Below are positions 17,250-27,763 of a stretch of 36,270 bases of DNA, one piece after another. Location of the stretch: the NCBI GenBank assembly GCA_021850605.1, contig JAJZLQ010000109.1, positions 1 through 36,270 of the forward strand. The letters run 5' to 3'. This DNA comes from Actinomycetes bacterium (lineage in GTDB: Bacteria > Actinomycetota > Acidimicrobiia > Acidimicrobiales > Acidimicrobiaceae). Made by a program: the position numbers and the translations under genes. Below the pieces are notes generated by a model. That model was given only the letters and a program-made list of their open reading frames with translations, was not told where the DNA came from and did not search any database. Each line of letters opens with the position of its first letter. Positions within the stretch are counted from its first letter, which is position 1.

Positions 17250-17552
17250 TCATCCCTGTGGCTGGCTCACGTAACCGGTGGAGCCGGGATAAACCATGTC
17301 GAGCTCCTTTTTGGCGAGGTATGCCACCTCGCGCAAATCCTGGAGCTGTTTGATCTCGGCCTGGAGAGTGGCGTGCACCTTGCTGGCGCTGGCCAGCTTG
17401 GCCTGGGTGGACGCCAGCTGGCCACGCTCCGAGCGAAAGGCGAAAAGCGATGGCAGGATGAGTGCCACGGCCAGCACGATTGCGCCGGCGCCTAGAGCAA
17501 GATAGCCCCGCCGCACCCGGCGTGGGGCCGCCTCGGCGTAGAGATCGGTCAC
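17250..17552 (-). CDS. Septum formation initiator family protein (DivIC/FtsB-like)
   Basis: 100 residues with the small bitopic plan of FtsB/DivIC: a short basic N-terminus (PRRVRRGY), one membrane helix about 17-38, a coiled coil about 41-79 (SERGQLASTQAKLASASKVH onward) and a C-terminal stretch LAKKELDMVYPGSTGYV typical of the family. It would act in the divisome through FtsL/FtsQ-type contacts. The position next to eno matches Actinobacteria (M. tuberculosis Rv1024 after eno Rv1023). The GTG start at 17552 has no Shine-Dalgarno, but TAGGCT lies seven bases upstream, as in leaderless genes. Confidence 0.85.
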   Translation of the reverse strand: MTDLYAEAAPRRVRRGYLALGAGAIVLAVALILPSLFAFRSERGQLASTQAKLASASKVHATLQAEIKQLQDLREVAYLAKKELDMVYPGSTGYVSQPQG

Positions 17553-17611
17553 AGCCGAAAGCCTACCAGTGCCGTCCAGCCCGCCTCAAGGCCCAGCCTC
17601 ACCAACCCGCC

Positions 17612-18949
<1,338 letters not shown>

Positions 18950-18976
18950 TCAGTGGGTCGGCGCCACCTGGGTTGG

Positions 18977-20443
18977 TCACACCTCGCGGAAACGCGCCGA
19001 AAAGTCCCGCGTCGCCTGGCGAAGCTCCGCCTCCAGATCGACCCCTGCCAGCTTGGCGAGCTCGGCCAAGGCGAAGGCCAGCTCCCCAAAGCTCTCGGGC
19101 TGGGCGGATCCGGCCAGCATCGCCAGGCGGGAGGCCGCCTCCTCCGGCTCCGGGGCCCGGTAACCGAAGGCCTGCGCCTTGCGGATGACCTTGGCGGCAT
19201 AGAGAAGCGCGGGCATCGAAGAGGGCACCGACTCGGCGGGCTCGGAGATCTCCTTCTCCGTCCGCTTGATCTCCTCCCAGTTGCTCAGCACCTCCTCGAC
19301 CCCGGAGACCTCGAGGCCGGCAAAGACGTGGGGATGGCGGCGGATCAGCTTGGCACGGATGGACTCCATCACGAAAGCCAGGTCGAAGTAGCCTTCCTCG
19401 GCGGCGATCACCGCGTGGAAGAAGACTTGGACCAGGAGGTCCCCGAGCTCTCCGGCTAGCTCATCGGCCAGATACTGAACCTCGCCCGCGTAGCCGCCGT
19501 CGGCTCCATCAGCTCCTCGGGCTGCCTCCAGCGTGTCGATGGCGTCGAGCACCTCGTAGGACTCCTCCAGGAGGTGTTTGCCCAAGCTCTTGTGGGTCTG
19601 CTTGCGATCCCAGGGGCACTCGATGCGCAGCTTGGCGACCACCTCGGCCAGCTCCGTGAATGAGTGCGCCGCAGAGGCGGTAAAACCCTGCACGAAGACG
19701 CTGCTCAGGTGGTCGAAGCTCTCCTCGCTCGCGCTGCGGCCCGTCAGCTCGACCACGCGCTCCTCTTCGAGCCCGAGGTGCGACAGCAGGAGTGCCCGCC
19801 GGCATCCCTCGCCGGGCGAGACCAGCCCGAGCAGCTCGGCAGCCAGCTCCGCGCTCCAGACCTGCGCCACGAGCAGGTCGCCCGTATAGCGCCCCGGCCT
19901 GGCAAGCAGCTCCTCGGCATCGACCAGGGTCAACGAGGAGGAGAAGGGGTCAACCTGGACCCGCGAGGCGGCCAGGTCGAAGAAGGATAGGCCGGGCACC
20001 ACATCCATCTCCCCACCCATGCGCGCAACAAGCAGCTCGACGCTTCGCTCGGCCACCAGTGGCGATCCGGGGACGGCATAGGCGACCCGGCCCTTGAAGG
20101 GCTCCTGCCGCAAAGGGCCGGAGAGCAGCTCCAGCCCGGCAAGGGCTTGGCCGGCCGAGAGCTCTCCCATACCGGCCAGGGAGATTAAACGCTCGACGAT
20201 GGAGGCGTAGACCTCCTCGAAATCCGAGGAGGTCAGATAAAGCGGGTCGCAGGAGTAGACGCTGCTCGCGGCCAGCTCCGGGCGGGTGAAAAGCTCGCGC
20301 ACGCCGGGGTGAACGGTGGTCCTGAGAACGACCATGTCGGCCGAGGCCAGTGTGTCCAGGGCCGCCAGGGTGACTGTGCCCTCGCCGCCGGAGCCAAGGC
20401 CGACCACCGCCAAGCGGGCTTTGGATGGGCCGGAAGCGCCCAT
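18977..20443 (-). CDS. mazG: MazG nucleotide pyrophosphohydrolase fused to a tetrapyrrole-methylase-like domain
   Basis: 488 residues in two parts. Residues about 9-225 resemble the SAM-dependent tetrapyrrole methylase fold (VVGLGSGGEGTVTLAALDTL, AYAVPGSPLVAERSVELL), as in Bacillus YabN. Residues about 255-485 are MazG: ECPWDRKQTHKSLGKHLLEE (275-294), the metal-binding EESYE (293-297) and ELGD (332-335), and RRHPHVFAGLEV. MazG hydrolyses NTPs/dNTPs to NMP + PPi and can clear abnormal nucleotides and affect ppGpp levels. What the N-terminal domain does in these fusions is not known. The gene begins three bases after the stop of the lipoprotein PPIase gene, with little Shine-Dalgarno, so translation is probably coupled. 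Confidence 0.9.
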   Translation of the reverse strand: MGASGPSKARLAVVGLGSGGEGTVTLAALDTLASADMVVLRTTVHPGVRELFTRPELAASSVYSCDPLYLTSSDFEEVYASIVERLISLAGMGELSAGQALAGLELLSGPLRQEPFKGRVAYAVPGSPLVAERSVELLVARMGGEMDVVPGLSFFDLAASRVQVDPFSSSLTLVDAEELLARPGRYTGDLLVAQVWSAELAAELLGLVSPGEGCRRALLLSHLGLEEERVVELTGRSASEESFDHLSSVFVQGFTASAAHSFTELAEVVAKLRIECPWDRKQTHKSLGKHLLEESYEVLDAIDTLEAARGADGADGGYAGEVQYLADELAGELGDLLVQVFFHAVIAAEEGYFDLAFVMESIRAKLIRRHPHVFAGLEVSGVEEVLSNWEEIKRTEKEISEPAESVPSSMPALLYAAKVIRKAQAFGYRAPEPEEAASRLAMLAGSAQPESFGELAFALAELAKLAGVDLEAELRQATRDFSARFREV

Positions 20444-20446
20444 GGC

Positions 20447-21445
20447 CTAGGGAGCGGGAGTGGGAGGCGGTACCACCTGGGCGGTGGTGCCGGAGATCTT
20501 GTACGAACCATAAGCCGGATTCACCCGGATGTTGGCCGCCTTGGCCAGGCCGGAGACGAAGGAGCCCACGGCCGTGCTGCCCGCAGAGCCGAAGAGCGTC
20601 GCCACCACGGAAGGTATCGCCTGCTGGAAGGGGATCAGCGAACGAGAGCCGGCCATGGCCACCCCGTATCCGCTCTTCTCCGCCACCGGCGGCTGAGGCT
20701 TGTTGAGCGGTGCCGATGCCACCGTGTTGGCGAAAGCGGTTCCAAAAGCGTTCTGATACTGGGCGTAAGTACCGCATCCCAGGTAGCCGCCGGCCTGAGC
20801 AGAAGCCGAGTCGGCGGACTGGGACTTGGCCAGCTGGGCGAAGTTGGCTCCCGCCTGCAATTGCGCATAGATCTTCTGGGAGGCCGAGAGAGTGGAGGAG
20901 AGGATGTGATAGGAGCAGATCTGGGTGAACTGCTCCGGATGCGCGCTGTAGAAGCTCTGCAGTGCCGGGATGGAGATGTTGGTCCTGGTCAGGTAGGCCT
21001 CGAGCGCGGTGATGTCGGCGGTGTCGGTGATCAGCTGGTGCTGATAGGACTTTGAGAAGGCGGCGAAGGCCTGGGGGCCCCCGTAGGACTGCTCGGCGGT
21101 CAGGATGGCGATCGGCGAGGATGTGGAAAGCCCGATGCGGAGCTTGTTCAAAGCCTGCTGGATCAGAACCAGTGCGATGCGCCGGCCCAGGACCGTGTCC
21201 ATGAATCTCGTGGTGTAAGTGTTGGTTCCACTCCCCTTCACCTGCACCGACTGGGAGATGGTCGAGACGAAGGCAGAGTTGGAAGCCAAGTCCGAGGCCT
21301 CGCGATTCAGGGCGGCCACGCTGATCACCTGGGACCCGACCTTGGCGGCATACGGGGTGGTGGTGGTACAGCCCGAGGCAACCAGGCCGGCCGTTAGAAC
21401 GGCGGGCAGCATTACTCCGTACTTGCGGCGAAACCGCATGGGCAT
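20447..21445 (-). CDS. Parvulin-like (SurA/PrsA-type) peptidyl-prolyl isomerase lipoprotein
   Basis: 332 residues. The N-terminus MPMRFRRKYG plus a hydrophobic stretch and the lipobox LVASGC (Cys26) mark an exported lipoprotein. A SurA_N-like helical part (VISVAALNREASDLASNSAF onward) is followed by a parvulin-type PPIase region near 175-290, with CSYHILSSTLSASQKIYAQL, GANFAQLAKSQSADSASAQAGGYLGCGTYA and a final Pro-rich tail. Such proteins fold secreted proteins outside the membrane. AAGGAAG lies just before ATG 21445. Some parvulin catalytic residues are not obvious, so the activity could be chaperone only. Confidence 0.82.
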   Translation of the reverse strand: MPMRFRRKYGVMLPAVLTAGLVASGCTTTTPYAAKVGSQVISVAALNREASDLASNSAFVSTISQSVQVKGSGTNTYTTRFMDTVLGRRIALVLIQQALNKLRIGLSTSSPIAILTAEQSYGGPQAFAAFSKSYQHQLITDTADITALEAYLTRTNISIPALQSFYSAHPEQFTQICSYHILSSTLSASQKIYAQLQAGANFAQLAKSQSADSASAQAGGYLGCGTYAQYQNAFGTAFANTVASAPLNKPQPPVAEKSGYGVAMAGSRSLIPFQQAIPSVVATLFGSAGSTAVGSFVSGLAKAANIRVNPAYGSYKISGTTAQVVPPPTPAP

Positions 21446-21488
21446 CTACTTCCTTCCGGATCAGGCTCCGCCCACACGGGGGCGAAGA

Positions 21489-22034
21489 TCAGTCGTCCTC
21501 CAGGTCGATCTCCAGTGCGGCGATGAAGGCATCGACCGCACCGGTGAACTTGGAGAATGCGTCCTCGACGCCGGCGCCTCCCGCCAGCTCTGAGATTGCC
21601 ATGTGTGCGGCCAGCGCCATGCCGATGAGCAGCTCATGTACCTGGAGGAAGGAGTCGACGGCGATCTCCTCCACCCATTCCGCCTCCAGCTCGTCGAGGC
21701 CGCCCACCAGGAGGCTGGAGCACACCTCCACCAGCTCGTCATCGAAGTGATAGGAGACGGCGCCCGGAAGGGCGCCTTTGTTCATCTCGTTCATGAGCAT
21801 CAGCAGCTTCATGTGAAGCTCGGGCTCGACGTGATGTTCGAAGACGACGGAGACGGCCACCTGGTCGGAGTCGGGAGCGAGATTGCACATGTATCCGAGC
21901 TCGAGGCTGTCGGTGGTGGTGCCACCAAGGAAGGTGGTCAAGTCCTCCTTGCTGTCCTCCTCCCAGCCGGCCTCGACGAGGAAGGCCGAGAGACTCTTAG
22001 CGAACTGCGTGAGCGACGCTCCAGGTTGCGCCAT
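21489..22034 (-). CDS. YbjN-like/secretion-chaperone-fold protein of unknown function
   Basis: 181 residues from ATG 22034, with GGGAGG just upstream; a TTG at 22067 is possible but has no good site. It is acidic throughout and lacks signal or membrane segments. The alternating pattern LELGYMCNLAPDSDQVAVSVVFEH, then LHMKLLMLMNEMNKGALPGAVSYHFDDELVEVCSSLL, resembles the YbjN/type III chaperone-like fold, in which a beta sheet is flanked by helices. The C-terminal part (ELLIGMALAAHMAISELAGG) is helical. It lies between mfd and the PPIase lipoprotein gene. Function is not known; the fold call is tentative. Confidence 0.6.
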   Translation of the reverse strand: MAQPGASLTQFAKSLSAFLVEAGWEEDSKEDLTTFLGGTTTDSLELGYMCNLAPDSDQVAVSVVFEHHVEPELHMKLLMLMNEMNKGALPGAVSYHFDDELVEVCSSLLVGGLDELEAEWVEEIAVDSFLQVHELLIGMALAAHMAISELAGGAGVEDAFSKFTGAVDAFIAALEIDLEDD

Positions 22035-22075
22035 CTTCCTCCCGTCCACGAGCACTGCACACAACAAGAAAGAAT

Positions 22076-25000
22076 CTAGCTGTGCCGGGATGTATTGGGG
22101 TTCTGACGTGCCAGCACCAGGTCCAGTACCTCCAACGCCAGCCCGGTGGGCGACTCCTGGCCCACCACCTCCAAGGTAAGCGTCCGGGAGTGCTCATGAA
22201 AGGCGGCCTTGGCGAACCGGCGCTGGAAGTTGACCAGCGCGCTCTGGGGCAAAGACGCGCCCACCACGCGCAGGCGCAGGCGTCTTCCCAGCGCGCCGCC
22301 GATGCGCTCGGCGCGTACCTCCGAGGCGCCCACCTCGACCGCCCGGTTACGGATGCGCGTGACGTCGATCAAGGCCGACGTCTCGGCCGGGATGCGCCCG
22401 AAACGGTCCTCCCACCCCTTGGCCAGCTCGTCCACCGCGGCGTCGTCGAAGCAGTCCGCCAGCTCCTTGTAGGCCTGCAGCCGCAGGTCGTCCTTGGCCA
22501 CATAGGAATTCGGAATGGCGGCGGTCACCGCCACGTCCACGCGCACCTCGGGGCGCGCCGTGGACTCCTCACCGTTCAAGTATGCGATCGCGTCCTTAAC
22601 CATCTTCACGTAGGTGTCGTAGCCAACCGCTGCGATGTGCCCTGACTGATTCCGCCCGAGCAGGTTTCCCGCCCCACGGATCTCCAGGTCGCGCATGGCG
22701 ATCCTGAAGCCGGCCCCCAGCTCCACAGCCTCGCCGATGGTCTTCAGGCGCTCGTACGCCTCGTCGGTGAGCTTGGTGTCCGGGGCATGCAGCAGGTAGG
22801 CATAGGCCTTTATGCCACCTCGGCCAACCCTTCCGCGCAGCTGGTGCAGCTGAGAGAGGCCCATCCACTCCGCCCGGTCCACCACCAGGGTGTTGACAGC
22901 CGGCATGTCGATCCCGGACTCGATGATGGTCGTGCAGACCAGCACATCCGTCTCGCCCTGCCAGAAGGCGTCCACCACCTTCTCCAGCTCCGTCCCATCC
23001 ATCTGCCCGTGCGCCACGGCGATACGCGCCTCGGGCACCAGCTGGTGAAGGCGCGAGGCCACTGTCTCGATGTCCATCACCCGGTTGTGCACGAAGAAGA
23101 TCTGGCCCTCGCGCAGGAGTTCGCGCCGGATGGCCTCCTCCACCGTGGCTTCGTCGTAGGAACCGACATAGGTGAGTATGGGCTGGCGGGAGCCGGGCGG
23201 GGTGGTCAGCAGGGACAGGTCCCGCAAGCCGGTGAGCGACATCTCGAGCGTCCGGGGGATGGGGGTGGCGCTCATGGTGAGCACGTCCACGCCGACGGAC
23301 ATCTTCTTGATCGCCTCCTTGTGGTTGACTCCGAAGCGCTGCTCCTCGTCGACGATCAAAAGGCCCAAATCGGAGAAGTGCACGTCCCTGGATAGCAGGC
23401 GGTGGGTGCCGATCACCACGTCCACCCTCCCGGTGGCCAGGCCGGCCAGCACCTCGCGGGTCTCACCCGGCCCCAGGAAGCGCGAGACCACCTCGACTCG
23501 CACCCCGAACGGCTCGAAGCGCTCGGCGAATGTCTGGTGGTGCTGATGAGCAAGAAGCGTGGTCGGCACCAACACGGCCACCTGCTTGCCCGACTGGACC
23601 GCCTTGAAGGCGGCCCTCAAGGCAACCTCGGTCTTGCCAAAGCCTACGTCGCCACAAAGCAGCCGGTCCATGGGGCGGGCGGCCTCCATGTCGGACTTGA
23701 CAGCCTCCACCGCGGAGGCCTGGTCGCGGGTAAGGGTGTAAGGGAAGAGGTCCTCCATCTCCGCCTGCCACGGCGAATCGGGCGCGAAGGCGAAGCCCTC
23801 GGCGTTCATGCGCTTCTGGTACAGGAGAACCAGCTCCTGGGCGATGCGCTCCACATTCTTGCGCACCTTGGCCTTGGTACGGTGCCACTCCTGGCCCCCC
23901 ATTCGCGACAGTGCGGGCTTCTCGCCTCCGGTGTAGGGGGTGATGACCGACATCTGATCGGTGGGAAGGAAGAGCCGCGCCTTGTCGCGGTACTCGATCT
24001 CCAGGTAGTCGCGCTCCACCCCGTCCACCTCGCGGCGGACCATGCCCAGGTACTGACCGACGCCGTGGAAGTCGTGCACCACGTACGCGCCCGGCTCCAG
24101 GCTCTCGAAGAGCGCGGAGGTGGCCCGCGCCGAGGACCGTGCGGTGGTCCGCTTGGGCCTGCGCCCGGTGAGGTCGAAAGGTGCGTAGACGCTCAGGGCG
24201 GCGCTGTCCGAGCGAAAGCCCGCTTCCAGGGGCGTGATGACACAGGCGACCGGGCGGGAACGCGCCGGCGTACGGGCGAGCGCAGCAAGCTCTTCCCCGC
24301 TGCGCACGGGCTTGGAGGTAACGCCGGCCTCACGCAGGGAGGCGATGATGCGATTTCCCATGGCCACGGTGTCGGCGCTGATCACGGTCAGCATCCCGGC
24401 GGCCAGGTCCCGGCGAAGCGCGGCGACGATGGACTCGTCACGACGGTCGGCGAGCTCAGGCCGGTCGACGGCCACCGCGGCTCCACCACCTGCGGAGGCA
24501 ACGGCGGAGCGCAACGAGACCGGGACCAAGGAGCCCTCCAGCAGAGTGGAGGCGTCGCTGTAGAGGCTGAGCTCCTCGAGCCCATCCTCCTCCAGCTGCC
24601 AGGTGGGGCCGATAGCCCTGAGCAGGTCCCGCTCCTCCTCGACCAGGGCGGTCACCCGCTCGGTAACCCGGGCGGCTTCGCTCACCACCAGGCGGTCACC
24701 CGGCGCCAGGAGTGAGAGAGGGCCGGCGGAGAAATCGGCAAAGAAGGCCGCGAAGGACTCCATGCCGTCGAAGAGTTCGCCCTCGGCAATGCGGCTGAAG
24801 ACCGGAGCAAGGGCGGGATATCGCTCCGCCAGCCTGGATGCCTCCGCACGGTGCTCCTCCAGCGGCCGGAACTCCCGGGCTGGATGCACCTCCACCCTTT
24901 CCAGCGCCGCACCCGCACGCTGGTCCGCCAAGCCGAACTCCACCAGCCTGTCGATCTCGTCGCCAAAGAGGTCTGCGCGCACCGGTGATGCGGCATCGGC

Positions 25001-25555
25001 GGGAAAGACGTCGAGGATGGAGCCGCGAACCGAGAACTCGCCAATCGATTCGACCTGGTATTCCCGGCGATATCCCATAGCCGCCAGGCGTGCCGCGGCT
25101 TCGTCCAAGTCGATTTGTGCACCCTGCGCCAGCACCAGGGGTTCGTAGTCAAGCATGGCGAGCGAGATGCGCTGGGCCGCCGAGCGTGCGGAAAAGACCA
25201 GGATGCGAGCCCCGTCCTCGTCGCGCCGCCGCAGGGCGCGAAGCCGGCGCAGGCGGGCGCCCATTGATTCGGCCCGGGGGGAGACGCGCTCAAGGGCGAA
25301 GGTGTCCCAGGCCGGGACCAGGGCGGCACCGGCCACCGGGGCGTATGCCGCCAGCGTGGCGGCGAGTTGCGTGGCATCGTTCTCGCTGGGCACCACCACT
25401 GCAAGGTGGGCGTCGGGAGCCAGCTCGGAGGCGATGGCGGCCAGGGTTGGGGCGAACGCCGCCTCGCCGGCTACGAAGGAAGAGCCGGGCCTCTCGGCGG
25501 CGGAGAGCGCATGCGCATCGACCAGGCGGCTTATCAGGTAGCCGATCACATTCAC
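22076..25555 (-). CDS. mfd: Transcription-repair coupling factor
   Basis: 1159 residues, the usual Mfd length. The N-terminal UvrB-like module (to about 340) includes ESIGEFSVRGSILDVFPADA. The RNA-polymerase interaction domain follows, with PGAYVVHDFHGVGQYLGM and RDYLEIEYRDKARLFLP. The RecG-like translocase carries Walker A CGDVGFGKTEVALRAAF near residue 635, the Walker B DEEQRFGV, TMSATPIPRTLEMSLTGLRD and the C-terminal helicase motif QLRGRVGRGGIKAYAYLL. The D7 domain closes the protein. Mfd removes stalled RNA polymerase at lesions and recruits UvrA. GTG start at 25555; pth ends only seven bases upstream. Confidence 0.97.
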   Translation of the reverse strand: MNVIGYLISRLVDAHALSAAERPGSSFVAGEAAFAPTLAAIASELAPDAHLAVVVPSENDATQLAATLAAYAPVAGAALVPAWDTFALERVSPRAESMGARLRRLRALRRRDEDGARILVFSARSAAQRISLAMLDYEPLVLAQGAQIDLDEAAARLAAMGYRREYQVESIGEFSVRGSILDVFPADAASPVRADLFGDEIDRLVEFGLADQRAGAALERVEVHPAREFRPLEEHRAEASRLAERYPALAPVFSRIAEGELFDGMESFAAFFADFSAGPLSLLAPGDRLVVSEAARVTERVTALVEEERDLLRAIGPTWQLEEDGLEELSLYSDASTLLEGSLVPVSLRSAVASAGGGAAVAVDRPELADRRDESIVAALRRDLAAGMLTVISADTVAMGNRIIASLREAGVTSKPVRSGEELAALARTPARSRPVACVITPLEAGFRSDSAALSVYAPFDLTGRRPKRTTARSSARATSALFESLEPGAYVVHDFHGVGQYLGMVRREVDGVERDYLEIEYRDKARLFLPTDQMSVITPYTGGEKPALSRMGGQEWHRTKAKVRKNVERIAQELVLLYQKRMNAEGFAFAPDSPWQAEMEDLFPYTLTRDQASAVEAVKSDMEAARPMDRLLCGDVGFGKTEVALRAAFKAVQSGKQVAVLVPTTLLAHQHHQTFAERFEPFGVRVEVVSRFLGPGETREVLAGLATGRVDVVIGTHRLLSRDVHFSDLGLLIVDEEQRFGVNHKEAIKKMSVGVDVLTMSATPIPRTLEMSLTGLRDLSLLTTPPGSRQPILTYVGSYDEATVEEAIRRELLREGQIFFVHNRVMDIETVASRLHQLVPEARIAVAHGQMDGTELEKVVDAFWQGETDVLVCTTIIESGIDMPAVNTLVVDRAEWMGLSQLHQLRGRVGRGGIKAYAYLLHAPDTKLTDEAYERLKTIGEAVELGAGFRIAMRDLEIRGAGNLLGRNQSGHIAAVGYDTYVKMVKDAIAYLNGEESTARPEVRVDVAVTAAIPNSYVAKDDLRLQAYKELADCFDDAAVDELAKGWEDRFGRIPAETSALIDVTRIRNRAVEVGASEVRAERIGGALGRRLRLRVVGASLPQSALVNFQRRFAKAAFHEHSRTLTLEVVGQESPTGLALEVLDLVLARQNPNTSRHS

Positions 25556-25562
25556 GATGGGC

Positions 25563-26141
25563 CTAGCGTCCGTTGAACTCGTTCATCGCCGCCTCCACTC
25601 CCTTGGCCAGGATGAGGTCCAGCGCGTCGGCGGCCGCCTCGAACTCGGCCTCGAAGGATTCCAGCTGACGCTGGGTAAGGCGGGCCAGCACGTAGTCGGT
25701 GACGCTCTGGCTGCCAGTGGGCCGGCCGATGCCGACCCGCACGCGGGTGAAGGAGGAGGAGCCGAAGTGCACCACGATGGACTTGAGGCCGTTGTGGCCG
25801 GCAACGCCGCCTCCGGCCTTGATGCGCACTACGCCGGGGGCAAGGTCCAACTCGTCGTGAAGGACGATCAGATCGGCCGGCGAGGTGATGTGGTAGCGCC
25901 GGAGTAGACCGCGCAGCGCTGCGCCGGAGTCGTTCATGTAGGTCTGAGGAAAGGCGAAGGCCACAACCTCCAGGCCCTGGCGCTCCTCGGCCAGCAGCGA
26001 TCGGCTGGAGAGCGATGGGACCAGCCGTAGCCCCCTCCGCTTGCACGCCACCTGCAGGGAACGTGCGCCGAAGTTGTGACGGGATGAAACATACTCCGGC
26101 CCCGGATTACCGAGACCGAGCACGATCTTGACGGATTTCAC
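25563..26141 (-). CDS. pth: Peptidyl-tRNA hydrolase
   Basis: 192 residues from GTG 26141. It releases tRNA from peptidyl-tRNA that has dropped off ribosomes. The catalytic set is complete and in the usual places: Asn12 in GLGNPGPEY, His22 in SSRHNFG, Asn70 in TYMNDSG, Asp96 in LHDELDL and Asn117 in GGVAGHNGLKS. The open frame reaches 26210, but those residues overlap rplY and do not match the family, so the GTG ten bases after the rplY stop is preferred; a GTC/ATC-rich start just after it has no better site. The pth-rplY pairing is conserved in Actinobacteria. Confidence 0.94.
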   Translation of the reverse strand: MKSVKIVLGLGNPGPEYVSSRHNFGARSLQVACKRRGLRLVPSLSSRSLLAEERQGLEVVAFAFPQTYMNDSGAALRGLLRRYHITSPADLIVLHDELDLAPGVVRIKAGGGVAGHNGLKSIVVHFGSSSFTRVRVGIGRPTGSQSVTDYVLARLTQRQLESFEAEFEAAADALDLILAKGVEAAMNEFNGR

Positions 26142-26151
26142 CGCCGCCCGC

Positions 26152-26685
26152 TCACTCTCCCTCTTGGCCGTCGATCTCGGTGGCCACCACGGACTCCGGA
26201 TCGGAAGCAAGCTCGATACCCTTGGGGAGCTTGAGCGCCCCCGCAGCCACCGCCCCGTCCACGACCATGGCCGGGGTCACCTCAATCGAGACAGGTACCG
26301 CCGAGACCGAGCCGGTCACTTCGATGGTGTCCCTCACGAGCTGCAGGCCATCGCCCGCGATCAGCTGGACTGCGACGGTGACGGACTGCTTGGCGGTTAG
26401 AAGCTGGAGGTCGACATGAAGCAGCGACCGCTTTACCGGATGGCGCTGGACTTCTTTGACCAGGGTGGCGTGACGCTTGCCGTCCAACTCGATCTCGAGG
26501 ATCGAGCCGACGATGGGACGATGGGCCACCAGGTTACCCAGCTCGCGCGCTCCGACTGCGGCAACCTCAGGCTGACCGGCTCCGCCGTAGAGAGAGACGG
26601 GGACGAAGCCCTCGGCACGCAGGCGCCGCGAAGCCCGGCTACCCAGCTCACGGCCGCTAACGGCCTGCATGACTACATCGGACAC
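26152..26685 (-). CDS. rplY: Large ribosomal subunit protein bL25 (Ctc/TL5 long form)
   Basis: 177 residues, the two-domain Ctc form. The N-terminal 5S rRNA-binding domain covers about 1-95 (SRASRRLRAEGFVPVSLYGG, ILEIELDGKRHATLVKEVQRHPVKRSLLHVD). The C-terminal beta domain covers about 97-177 (GDGLQLVRDTIEVTGSVSAVPVSIEVTP) with an acidic end. GTG 26685 is taken as start, with GAGG eight bases upstream; ATG 26670 is an alternative. The gene follows prs with a hairpin in the gap and precedes pth. Confidence 0.93.
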   Translation of the reverse strand: MSDVVMQAVSGRELGSRASRRLRAEGFVPVSLYGGAGQPEVAAVGARELGNLVAHRPIVGSILEIELDGKRHATLVKEVQRHPVKRSLLHVDLQLLTAKQSVTVAVQLIAGDGLQLVRDTIEVTGSVSAVPVSIEVTPAMVVDGAVAAGALKLPKGIELASDPESVVATEIDGQEGE

Positions 26686-26703
26686 CTTGGGAACCTCGCA
26701 GAG

Positions 26704-26728
26704 AAAACTATCAAGCCCGACCGGGCTT
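26704..26728 (-). terminator. Hairpin with short T tract between prs and rplY (terminator or attenuator)
   Basis: On the minus strand AAGCCCG-GT-CGGGCTT (complement of 26713-26728) is followed five bases later by TTTT (complement of 26704-26707). It lies after prs and 28 bases before the rplY start, overlapping the expected leader. It may end the glmU-prs transcript or act as a conditional attenuator for rplY-pth. Confidence 0.45.
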
Positions 26729-26789
26729 CAATACAGCCCAAAGAATCCTAGTGGTAACCGCTGGCGCCACCTGCGCCGACTTGGCAGCC

Positions 26790-27761
26790 CTAGGAGAGGT
26801 TCTCCCCGCCGAAGATGTCCGAGACCGAGGTGTCCTCGAATACGGCGCCGATGGCCTGGGCGATCACCTTTGCGATGGAAAGCACCTCCAACTTCGGGAT
26901 GCGCCGCTCGGGCGCGAGTGGAAGGGTGTTGGTGATCACCACCTTGGAGATGGGAGAGTCCATCAGCCGCTTGCTGGCCGGGTCGGAGAGAATGCCGTGG
27001 GTGGCCATGGCCCAGACATCGGCGGCACCTTGCTTCATCAGCAGCTCCGCCGCCGCGGTAATGGTGCCCGCGGTATCGATCATGTCGTCGATGATCACAC
27101 AGCGCTTGCCTTCGACGTCACCCACCACGTCGAGTGCCTCCACCACGTTGGCCTTGCCGCGAGGGCGGCGCTTGTGCACGAAGGCCAGCTCCATGTCCAG
27201 GTAGAGGGAGAAACGCGAGGCGACCTTTACCCGGCCGGCGTCGGGGGCGACGATGACGGTGTCGGTGTCCGCGTTGGCGCGCAGGTAGTCGATGAGTACA
27301 GGCATTGCGGTCAGGTGGTCCACCGGTCCGTCGAAGAAGCCCTGGATCTGACCGGAGTGCAGGTCGACGGCGATGATCCGGTCGGCACCTGCGGCAGCGA
27401 GCATGTCGGCCACCAGCTTGGCGGTGATCGGCTCGCGGCCCGAGGCCTTGCGGTCCTGGCGCGAGTAGCCGTAGTAGGGACAGACGGCGGTGATGCGCTT
27501 CGCGGAGGCGCGCTTGGCGGCGTCGATCATGTTCAGCTGCTCGAAGATGGCGGAGTTGACGGGATAAGCGTGCGACTGGAGGATGAAGATGTCCTTGCCA
27601 CGGATCGACTCTCCGAAGCGGCAGTAGATCTCCCCGTCGGCGAACTCCCTCAAGTCCACCTTGCCCAACGGCACATCGAGGTGGAATGCCACCTCGGCGG
27701 CCAACTCGGGGTGGGACCGCCCACTGTAGATCTCCAAACGCTTCCTAGGAACCAGTTCCAC
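26790..27761 (-). CDS. prs: Ribose-phosphate pyrophosphokinase
   Basis: 323 residues: ribose 5-phosphate + ATP to PRPP + AMP. Family landmarks in order are YSGRSHPELAAEVAFHLDV, REFADGEIYCRFGESIRG, CPYYGYSRQDRKASGREPIT (ATP and metal site), DLHSGQIQGFFDGPVDHL, the PRPP-binding VIVAPDAGRVKVA and VIIDDMIDTAGTI. PRPP feeds nucleotide, His/Trp and NAD synthesis, including the pncB here. The GTG start is two bases after the glmU stop, with GGAG overlapping that stop; a TTG nine codons in, behind AGGA, is an alternative. Confidence 0.96.
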   Translation of the reverse strand: MELVPRKRLEIYSGRSHPELAAEVAFHLDVPLGKVDLREFADGEIYCRFGESIRGKDIFILQSHAYPVNSAIFEQLNMIDAAKRASAKRITAVCPYYGYSRQDRKASGREPITAKLVADMLAAAGADRIIAVDLHSGQIQGFFDGPVDHLTAMPVLIDYLRANADTDTVIVAPDAGRVKVASRFSLYLDMELAFVHKRRPRGKANVVEALDVVGDVEGKRCVIIDDMIDTAGTITAAAELLMKQGAADVWAMATHGILSDPASKRLMDSPISKVVITNTLPLAPERRIPKLEVLSIAKVIAQAIGAVFEDTSVSDIFGGENLS

Positions 27762-27763
27762 CG

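Noticed and set aside
23402-24715. Plus-strand open frame of 437 codons inside mfd
   Set aside because: It lies wholly antisense to the helicase part of mfd, is His/Gly/Arg-rich and has no family features; long antisense frames are expected at this GC content.
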